Below are positions 8,427 through 17,200 of a stretch of 64,000 bases of DNA, in pieces (position 1 is the stretch's first letter; each line of letters starts with the position of its first letter). This DNA comes from Gammaproteobacteria bacterium. Its GTDB lineage: Bacteria > Pseudomonadota > Gammaproteobacteria > Pseudomonadales > Cellvibrionaceae. The stretch is from contig JAGKWY010000010.1 of the NCBI GenBank assembly GCA_021151625.1, forward strand, positions 1-64,000, written 5' to 3'. The notes below the pieces were generated by a model. The model worked only from the letters and a program-made list of their open reading frames with translations. It did not search any database and was not told the DNA's origin. A program made the position numbers and the translations under genes.

Positions 8427-9579
8427 TTATTTTTCACACTACTGCGCATTACTGGGTTCTCCTGAATCGCTCGCCTATTGCCAGCAGGCTGATTCGCTGG
8501 GTGATTTACTCGCATGCATTAAACAGCTGTGGGGTTGCGAACAGCTGAGTGACGGGGAATTGCTGGGTGAGATTAATCGCCTCAATCAAACGCCGGTTGA
8601 TGGCTCAGTGATACTAGCTGGCAACTGGCTGCCATATTGCTATCAACCCAAACGCAGGCAAGTGCATTGGTTGATTCCTGTTGGGCATGCGACTGAGCCG
8701 TTTCAAGACGAGTACATTTCCCGTTGTCGCCAGCAGTTATTCAATCAAATTATCCAACCGCGCACTTCATTGGCCGCAACGCAACAGCAAGCAACAAAAC
8801 TGGCGGATGTACAACCTGCCGGATTTATTTTTCATTTATCGCGTTGCGGTTCCACCTTGATTTCCGGTTGCCTGTCCGAACTGGATTCCACCTGCGTCTT
8901 TTCTGAATCTCCTTTGCTTACGGAATTGTTGCTGGATAACCAATTAACAGCTGACGAACTGAAAACATCCCTGCGCACCTTTATTAATTTGCAAACCGCC
9001 GCTTTTCCCGCGCGTCCACAGATGATTATTAAATGGAACGCCTGGGATATTTTTCAATGGGAGTTAATTCGCGCTTTGTTCCCGCAAGTGCCTGCGATTT
9101 TTCTGGTGCGCGACCCGGTGGAAATCCTTGCATCGCACCAGCGCATGGCGGGGCGGCATATGGCGGGTGATTTTGCGCTTGGTGGATTGCATTCTGTATT
9201 TTCCGTGCAAGGTGCAGCGTTGAGTATGCTTGATTACAGAATTGAGGTGCTGCGCGTGCTGTTAGTGGAGATGGGTAAAAAATCGTTAAGCTCTAATAGC
9301 CTGGTGATTGATTATCAACAGCTGGATGCGCAACACTTGATAGGTGTATTGAACTTTTTTGGTTGTGCAATTGATCAACTTGGCTTTTTAAAAATACAAG
9401 AGCGCATGCGTTTCCATTCAAAAGCACCTCTACAGGTATTTGTTGATGATCGAATAAAAAAACAGCATTGCTTTAGTGCAGAAGAACAGGAGAGAATTAA
9501 CGGATTCTTACTTGGGGCATATACTCAATTAACCGGATTGTCACATAAATCTCTTGGGGCAGTTATAAATGATTGTTGA
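8419..9579 (+). CDS. PAPS-dependent sulfotransferase family protein
   Basis: The start is ATG at 8419 (MANYFSHY), which overlaps the hydroxylase stop; an earlier in-frame start would overlap it much further. The product has about 386 residues. FIFHLSRCGSTLISGCLSEL is the 5'-phosphosulfate loop, and PAIFLVRDPVEILASHQRMAG is the 3'-phosphate-binding region of PAPS sulfotransferases. The N-terminal 130 residues precede the core and may bind substrate. No signal peptide or membrane segment is seen, so it should act in the cytoplasm. Sandwiched between a hydroxylase and an acetyltransferase, it may sulfate a hydroxyl made by its partner (inference). Confidence 0.8.
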   Translation: MANYFSHYCALLGSPESLAYCQQADSLGDLLACIKQLWGCEQLSDGELLGEINRLNQTPVDGSVILAGNWLPYCYQPKRRQVHWLIPVGHATEPFQDEYISRCRQQLFNQIIQPRTSLAATQQQATKLADVQPAGFIFHLSRCGSTLISGCLSELDSTCVFSESPLLTELLLDNQLTADELKTSLRTFINLQTAAFPARPQMIIKWNAWDIFQWELIRALFPQVPAIFLVRDPVEILASHQRMAGRHMAGDFALGGLHSVFSVQGAALSMLDYRIEVLRVLLVEMGKKSLSSNSLVIDYQQLDAQHLIGVLNFFGCAIDQLGFLKIQERMRFHSKAPLQVFVDDRIKKQHCFSAEEQERINGFLLGAYTQLTGLSHKSLGAVINDC

Positions 9580-10054
9580 TATTTCTTTGCCCTTCGGGTT
9601 ACAGCTGCGCGCAATGCAACTACAGGATAGTGAATTTACTGAGGCATTATTTGCATCTACGCGCGATTATCTTTACAGCATGCCCATTCCAAAAAATCAG
9701 GTTGATTTCCTGGTTAAGCAACAATTCCAGATGCAGCAAGCATCCTACGCATCGTCCTTCCCTCGCGCGGAAACTTTTATTGTTGAGCTTTATAGCAAGC
9801 CAGTTGGCAAGATTATTATCAATAACACCGCGGCAAGCCTTCATATTATTGATATCGCCTTGATAAGCGATGTGCGTGGCAAAGGGTTTGGTTCGGCGAT
9901 ATTTCGGGCACTGAAAAAACTGGCCTTGCAGGATGTTCGCCCTGTGCGCCTTGCTGTTGATCAGCAAAATAGCCGTGCAAAAAAATTGTATCTTGAACTT
10001 GGATTTGTGGTGAGTGAGTCGTCAGCAACGCACGATACCTTGTTGTGGAGTTGA
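9569..10054 (+). CDS. GNAT-family N-acetyltransferase
   Basis: The 161-residue protein has the GNAT core: a first strand with LRAMQLQDSEFTEALFASTRDYLY, a strand FIVELYSKPVGKIIINNTAASLHIIDIALISD and the acetyl-CoA loop VRGKGFGSAIFRALKKLA. VRLAVDQQNSRAKKLYLELGFV completes the fold. It resembles RimI/RimJ-like enzymes that acetylate an amine. The ATG at 9569 overlaps the sulfotransferase gene by 11 bases, making it the third gene of a tightly coupled operon that starts at 7746 or possibly 6805. The acceptor is unknown. Confidence 0.85.
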   Translation: MIVDISLPFGLQLRAMQLQDSEFTEALFASTRDYLYSMPIPKNQVDFLVKQQFQMQQASYASSFPRAETFIVELYSKPVGKIIINNTAASLHIIDIALISDVRGKGFGSAIFRALKKLALQDVRPVRLAVDQQNSRAKKLYLELGFVVSESSATHDTLLWS

Positions 10055-10345
10055 AGATTTTATTTTTTGATGGTTGGTCTGTTATAAGGCGTAATTGGAT
10101 CTTGCGAGATGGCTCCGTAGACTAATAGTGGAGTTATTCCGCCAATAGAATTGGTATAAAAATTAACCGATTGGTGTTTTTTAGAATATTGCCTAAAGTT
10201 GGATGGTATTTTTTGTAGAAAAGCAGATTTTCAATTGGGAGTTGTGTTGTTTTTGACAAGCTTGTAAATAAGTATCAAGCCTGATGAAACAGTGTAGGGA
10301 CCGTGTGTGCATTAACTAAATCTTAAAATTATTAAGGAGAAAAAG

Positions 10346-10984
10346 ATGTCTGAACCGTTTATTGGTGAAATCCGCATGTTTGCTGGTACTTTTGCTCCGC
10401 GTGGCTGGGCGTTTTGCCAGGGGCAGCAATTAGCAATTGCCAGCAATTCTGCGTTGTTTTCTATTTTAGGTACCACTTATGGTGGCAACGGTACTACCAC
10501 ATTTGCATTGCCGGATTATCGCGGTCGTGTTCCAACTGGTACAGGGCAAGGACCAGGCACTGACAATATCGCCTTGGGGCAGGTGGCAGGTAGTCCGAGT
10601 GTTACCCTTAATGGCAGTCAACTACCTCAACATACTCACGCTGCAACTTTCACTGGCACTGCTACTTCAATCAATAACAATATAAGTGTTGGTACCACTC
10701 ATGCGGTAGCTAACGCGAATCCAACAAATGGTTCGACCGTTTATTTGACTGCTGCGGCTGCGGATTATGGTGGCGATGCGGTCACTATTAACGGTCTTTA
10801 TTCCAGTACAGCACCTGCGGCGGGAGCAACAGCTACTCTGGCCGGTGGGAGTGCGTCAGTAACCCCGACGGGGACTGTTGCTGTTGCACCAGCGGGTAGC
10901 AGTACCCCTGTTTCTATCTATCAACCTTACGTTGGTATGAATTTTATTATTGCGCTTGACGGTATTTATCCTGCTCGCAACTAG
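10346..10984 (+). CDS. Phage tail-collar-domain protein (microcystin-dependent-protein family)
   Basis: The 212-residue protein opens with the tail-collar signature FIGEIRMFAGTFAPRGWAFCQGQQLAIASNSALFSILGTTYGG and FALPDYRGRVPTGTGQGPG (PF07484). It continues with a Gly/Ala/Thr-rich body and closes with PVSIYQPYVGMNFIIALDGIYPARN. Chromosomal copies of this family (MdpB type) are common outside prophages, and no other phage genes lie nearby. A strong AAGGAG seven bases upstream supports the ATG at 10346. A surface protein gene follows on the same strand after 233 bases. No signal peptide is seen, so how it leaves the cell, if it does, is unclear. Confidence 0.85.
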   Translation: MSEPFIGEIRMFAGTFAPRGWAFCQGQQLAIASNSALFSILGTTYGGNGTTTFALPDYRGRVPTGTGQGPGTDNIALGQVAGSPSVTLNGSQLPQHTHAATFTGTATSINNNISVGTTHAVANANPTNGSTVYLTAAAADYGGDAVTINGLYSSTAPAAGATATLAGGSASVTPTGTVAVAPAGSSTPVSIYQPYVGMNFIIALDGIYPARN

Positions 10985-11002
10985 ATAAAAGCTGCGTTTG
11001 TA

Positions 11003-11050
11003 AAAAGCACCTGCGCAAATGTTCGTCAGAGTATTTGAGCCGGTGCTTTT
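11003..11050 (+). terminator. Probable terminator after the tail-collar gene
   Basis: AAAAGCACC (11003-11011) pairs with GGTGCTTTT (11042-11050), and an inner CAAAT/ATTTG stem shortens the apparent loop. The right arm ends in four T. It lies just after the tail-collar stop, so the large downstream gene probably has its own promoter in 11051-11217. Confidence 0.5.
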
Positions 11051-11217
11051 GTGTAAGTGCTTGTAATCAGTAAAAAGGTTGCACTGGGATTATGTGAAAA
11101 ACAAGTGAAGGGAAGCCAGAGAATTTAATTAACAGAGCAGATTTAGCAAACCAGTGACATCGTAAAAATTCATTAACCCGAAAGCAAAAGCCGCCAATGA
11201 AATCTCAAGGAAACACC

Positions 11218-14200
11218 ATGTTACGTACTTACCTCAATAAATCTCAATCGAACAGTCCTCTGTCTGTTAAGTCCCAGCGCAAGATAGGGAATAAATTATT
11301 GTGGGGAGCTGCGTTAACGCTGATGGTTAATCATGCCGCTCATGCAGTACCAACTACTTTGGCTGATGGAGATATCGCGGTTTTGGGGTTGAACGGAGAC
11401 GATTCTGCAGCGGCGCAACATTGGGCTTTTGTGGTCCTGCGTGATATTGGATCGGGTACTGTCATCCATTTCACTGATGCTGGTTATACCGAGTCGAACG
11501 CCTTTATGGTCAATGGGGTCAACGAAGGGCACATGAGCTGGACGCTAGCGAGTGACGTAAGCGCGGGCACTGTTTTTGTGGTAACCACCAGCACAGGTGG
11601 AACTGCGACCATGGCGACTGCAGCAGGTGCTGCAGTCACAGGAGTGACGGGTACAGTGGGTGGCTCCAGTGCGGCGTTTGTGGGGGCGGGAGATCAGATA
11701 TTCGTTTACCAGGGAACCCAGGGAACGACAGCAGGTGCTACCTTCATCTACGGTTTCAACAACGGGCAACACGGTTCCTATAACGCCGGGACGGGTGCCT
11801 GGGTTGAAGCTCCAAACACTGTTACCTTGCAACAACAATCCTTTCGTCCTGCTGGTCTGACAGATGGAACCTCGGCAGTCGTGTTGACGACAAATGTAGG
11901 CAATACCTCCAGTGGCACTGATGGTGCTGGCGCAGTCTATGGTTTTGACAACATGCGCTATGGTGGCATCACTTCTGGTACTCAGGCACAACTCCTGGCC
12001 GCTATTGGCGATGCGTCCAATTGGCGCGGTGATAATGCGGTCACTTACGATTTTTCGGCCCAGTTTTCACTAGGCTTTACCGTAACACCACCTCTACCAA
12101 CAGTTACTGATGCCCGCATTAGTATTTCCGGTGCTTCAGGCACTGGCGGCGCCTACAAAATTGGTGACACTGTCACCGCTACCTGGAACAACACGGCGGG
12201 TGGCGACAACAACACCGGCATTACCGGCGTAACTGTTGATTTTTCCCAATTTGGTGGCGGTGCTGCGGTTGCTGCGACCAATAGCAGCAACACTTACACA
12301 GCAACTTACACCATTACCTCTGGTGCCATTGACACCACCAACCGCAATGTCAGCGTAACGGCGACTAATGCTGGCGGTAATACAACAACCGCCGATACGA
12401 CCAACGCCACTGTCGATAACGTTGCCCCTACGGTAACCGATGGACGCATCAGCATTTCCGGTGCCAGTGGAACCGGCGGCGCGTACAAAATTGGCGATAC
12501 AGTAACGGCGACCTGGAATAACACAGCCGGTGGCGATAACAATAGCGATACCATCAGTTCTGTCACTGTGAACTTTACGCAATTTGGCGGTGGTGCGGCT
12601 GTGTCTGCATCCAATAGTTCAGGCACCTGGACGGCAACTTATACGATTGTTGCCGGTGCGATAGATAACACCAACCGCAATGTCACTGTAACGGCGACTG
12701 ATAACGCGGGTAACGCAACGTCTACTTCGGATACTTCTAATGCGACTGTGGATAACATCGCGCCAGCCGTTAGCAGCATCACGCCGGCGGGCGGGGCAGT
12801 ATCCAGCGATACCACAGTGGACTTTATTGTGGATTTCAATGAGTCAGTCAGTAATGTCTCCACTGATGATTTCACCCGCGTAGTAACCGGCTCGGCAGCG
12901 GGCACCATTGCCAGCGTTTCTGCTTCTTCCGGTGATCCAATTACGGTGACAGTCGGGGGAATTTCCGGTAGCGGTACGCTCAAAGTTAACCTGAATGCAT
13001 CGACCAATGTGGTAGACGATGCGGGTAATAGCATTGCTGCTTATTCCGGCGGCACCACCCATACCGTGAATATCCTGACTGCACCTGATGCACCCACTAT
13101 TGGAGCTGCCACTGCAGGTGATGGCCAGGTTTCGGTCGCCTTTACTGCACCGGCCAGCAACGGCGGTTCTGCAATTACCGGTTATACCGTCACCTCTAAC
13201 CCCGGCGGTATTACCGGCGGCGGCAATGGTTTTACCATGTCACCGATTACTGTTTCTGGCCTCACTAACGGTCAGGCTTACACCTTTACGGTAACGGCAA
13301 CTAACGCCATAGGAACTAGTACAGCCTCAGGCGCATCAGGTTCAGCAACGCCCAAGGCTGACCAAACGATTACCTTTGCGAATCCCGGGGCGCGGAACTT
13401 CGGCACCACACCGACCTTGAGTGCGACCACTACTGCCGGTTTAACGGTAACTTTCAGTTCTTCTACTACCGGTGTATGTACTATCACTTCCGGCGGTGCC
13501 TTGACCTTCGTTACCGCAGGTTCTTGTACGATTGATGCGGATCAGTCGGGTAATGCGTCCACCAATGCAGCGCCTACGGTGAGCCGTACCTTTACGGTAA
13601 ATGCCGTAGTTCCCGGTGCACCAACCATTGGTACAGCAACCGCCGGTGATACCCAGGCGGATGTAGCCTTTACTGCACCGGCCAGCAACGGTGGTGCAAC
13701 GATTACCGGTTATACCGTTACCTCTAACCCTGGCGGTTTTACCGGAACAGGTGCAGGTTCACCGATCACTGTGACCGGTTTGACCAATGGTGTGTCTTAT
13801 ACCTTTACCGTAACCGCGACTAACTCAGCGGGTACCGGTTCAGCATCGGGAGCGTCTAACTCGATTACTCCAGCATCACCGCAAGTGATTACCTTTGCTA
13901 ACCCGGGCACACAAAGTTTTGGAACCTCTCCTGACTTGTCGATTCTGGGCGGGGGTGCGTCGTCTACCTCTGGCCTGACAGTGACCTTCACCTCATCCAC
14001 TACTGGCGTTTGTACTATCACCAGTGCCGGGGTTCTGACTTTTGTTTCTACCGGTACCTGTACTGTCAATGCCGACCAGGCAGGCGATTCAACATACTTG
14101 CCAGCGCCCCAGGTGAGCCGTTCGTTTACGGTTAACCCTGCTAGCCAATCCATTACCTTTACCAATCCGGGAGCGCAAAGCTTTGGTGGCTCGCCAACCT

Positions 14201-17200
14201 TGGGTGCGACTTCTACCTCTGGCTTAACCGTGACTTTCAGCTCCTCAACTACCGGTGTGTGTACTATCACTTCCGGCGGTGCCCTGACCTTTGTAACTGC
14301 AGGCGCTTGTACGATTGATGCTGATCAGGCAGGTAATGCGACTACCAGTGCGGCTACTACTGTCAGCCGTACCTTTACTGTGAACGCGATAGTGCCGGGC
14401 GCCCCAACCATTGGTACTGCAACCGCCGGTGACACCCAGGCAGATGTGGCCTTTACTGCTCCCGCCAGCAATGGTGGTGCAACGATTACCGGTTATACCG
14501 TGACCTCTAACCCTGGCGGCCATACTGGAACAGGTGCTGGATCGCCAGTTACCGTTGCCGGTTTGACCAATGGTGTGTCTTATACCTTTACTGTGACAGC
14601 GACCAACTCAGCCGGTACTGGTGGGGCGTCTGCACCATCTAACTCGATTACCCCTGCATCACCACAGGTGATCACCTTTGCTAACCCGGGTGCGCAAAGC
14701 TATGGCACTGCGCCAGATTTGTCGGTATTGGGTGGCGGGGCTTCGTCTACCTCAGGGTTAATAGTAGCCTTCACCTCATCCACAACCGGGGTTTGTACCA
14801 TTACCAGTGGTGGAATACTGACGTTTGTGACGGCAGGCACCTGTACGATTAATGCGAATCAGGCGGGTAATACGCAGTATTTGCCAGCGCCTCAAGTGAG
14901 CCGTTCGTTCACTGTTAACCCAATAGTTCCCGATGCGCCAACCATTGGTACCGCTGTTGCAGGTGACACTCAGGCGAGCGTGGCATTTACTGCACCAACC
15001 AATACTGGTGGTACAACCATTACCGGTTATACCGTGACTGTTAGCCCACCGGATGTAGCGCCGGTCAATGGCGCTGGCTCACCGATTGTGGTGACCGGCT
15101 TAACTAATGGACAGGCTTATACCTTTACCGTGACGGCGGATAACTCTGCCGGTACTGGCCCGGCATCTGGTGCGTCCAACTCGATTACACCCAAGGCAAC
15201 GCAAACCATCACCTTCAATAACCCGGGTGCACGAAACTTTGGTACTACGCCGACATTTACCGCTACCTCGGATTCCGGTTTGACGCCTACTTTTACTTCC
15301 TCCACAACTGGCGTTTGTACGATTACCGGTGTTGGGGCGGTGACCTTTGTGACGGCGGGAACCTGTACCATCAATGCTGACCAGGCGGGCAATGGCAGTT
15401 ATCTGGCGGCAACCCAGGTGACACGCAGCTTTACCGTGAATGCGGTAGTACCGGGTGCTCCAACGATTGGTACCGCAACCGCTGGTAATACCCAGGCAAC
15501 CGTGACCTTCACGGCACCAGCATCTAATGGTGGTGTAGCTATTACCGGTTATACGGTGACCTCGAACCCAGGTGGAATCGTTCGTGCGGCAACTGCATCG
15601 CCCTTCACCTTTACCGGGCTGACGAATGGCACCAGCTATACCTTTACCGTTACAGCAACTAACAGTGCCGGTACTGGTGCTGCTTCGGCTGCTTCCAATG
15701 CGGTGACGCCATCCTTGCCGCCAAACTCTGCTCCAGTGATTACGCAGGGCGGTTCGGTCAGCGTGACTATGAGTGAAGACGGAACACCAACGCCATTTAG
15801 CCTGAGCTTGAGTGCGACTGATGCCGATAGCGATCCACTGACCTGGAGTATCAGTAGTGTTGCGCAACACGGCAGCGCCAGTGTTTCTGGCGGTAGTGTC
15901 GGCTATACGCCAACGGCTAATTACAATGGCAGCGACAGTTTTGTGGTACAGGTCAGTGATGGCAGTGCAACTGCGAGCACAACAGTTAATGTCACAGTTA
16001 CTGCAGTGAATGACTTGCCACTCATTAGCGGCACGCCCGCTACAAGTCTGGATCAAGACACGGCTTACAGTTTCACACCAACAGCGAGTGATCTGGACAC
16101 AGCTGATGTGTTGACCTTTAGCATCGCCAATAAACCAACCTGGGCCAGCTTCAATACTGCAACTGGCGCTTTGACCGGAACTCCGGCGGGTACAGATAGC
16201 GGCAAAACTATTGGCATAGTGATTAGCGTGAGTGATGGCACTGCGAGCGCGGCCCTGCCGGCGTTTGATATCGAAGTTATCTCTACTATCGACCCGCTTC
16301 AGCCAATCGTAACTGCACCGGCAAATCTTGAGCTCAATGCTATTGGTTTGTTTACACCGGTGAATTTGACGCAATTGTTGGGAGTAGGGCCAAACACCAG
16401 CCCGGCCGAGGTTGAGCAAATGCTGAAAGCTATGGCCACAGATGGTGTTAGCGGTAATAGCTGCTGTACCACGGTTGTAGTTGGACTTACCGGTAACTTC
16501 CTGCTGCTGCCGCCAGGCCGCCATGAAATTAAGTGGAAAGCGACGAATGCGGTAGGCGTTAGCGGTGAGGCTACCCAGATTGTAGATATCAAACCCCTGG
16601 TATCGCTGAGTAAATCGCAGGTTGCTGTGCGTGGTAGCGATGTAGAGTTCCGTGTACTGCTGAATGGACCTGCACCAGAGTACCCACTTAGTATTCCTTA
16701 CTCAGTTGATGCATCAACAACTGCTACAGCAAGCGAGCATAACCTGAGCAGTGGAACGGCTACCATTTCCCAGTCTGGACAAGTGGAAGTGGCTATTCCG
16801 GTTAGTCTTGCTGCAGTGACAGGTTTTAGCGATAGTCAATTGGTAGTAGTGCTTGGAGGAGGTATTAACGCTGGCTCTGCCAATCGCCATGTGATTGATA
16901 TTCGCCAGGGGAATGTACCTCCGGTGGTGAGTCTCAGCATTAGTCAGGGCGGGGTGAATACCAGCCTGATAACCCCGGCAGGTGGGCCTGTAACAGTAAC
17001 GGCCACTGTCACCGATGCTAATAAAGACGACACTCATGCCTTTGATTGGTCTGCTACGAGTGGACTGGCCGATACGGATGGCAACTCAACCAATGCCAGC
17101 AGAACCTTTGACCCTGCCGGCCTGACTGGCAGCCATCAATTGCAAGTCAAGGTAACTGATTCTGGCGGTGCAAACGTACAGGCTTCGGCTTACTTCCGTG

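Noticed and set aside
10346..10984. Tail-collar protein as a sign of a prophage
   Set aside because: No capsid, terminase, portal, integrase or lysis genes lie nearby, and this family is common as an isolated chromosomal gene.
15100..16524. A 474-codon open frame on the minus strand inside the giant surface-protein gene
   Set aside because: It is antisense to strongly repetitive coding DNA, its product is a Ser/Arg/Cys-rich string without domain motifs, and codon bias of the plus-strand gene explains the lack of stops.
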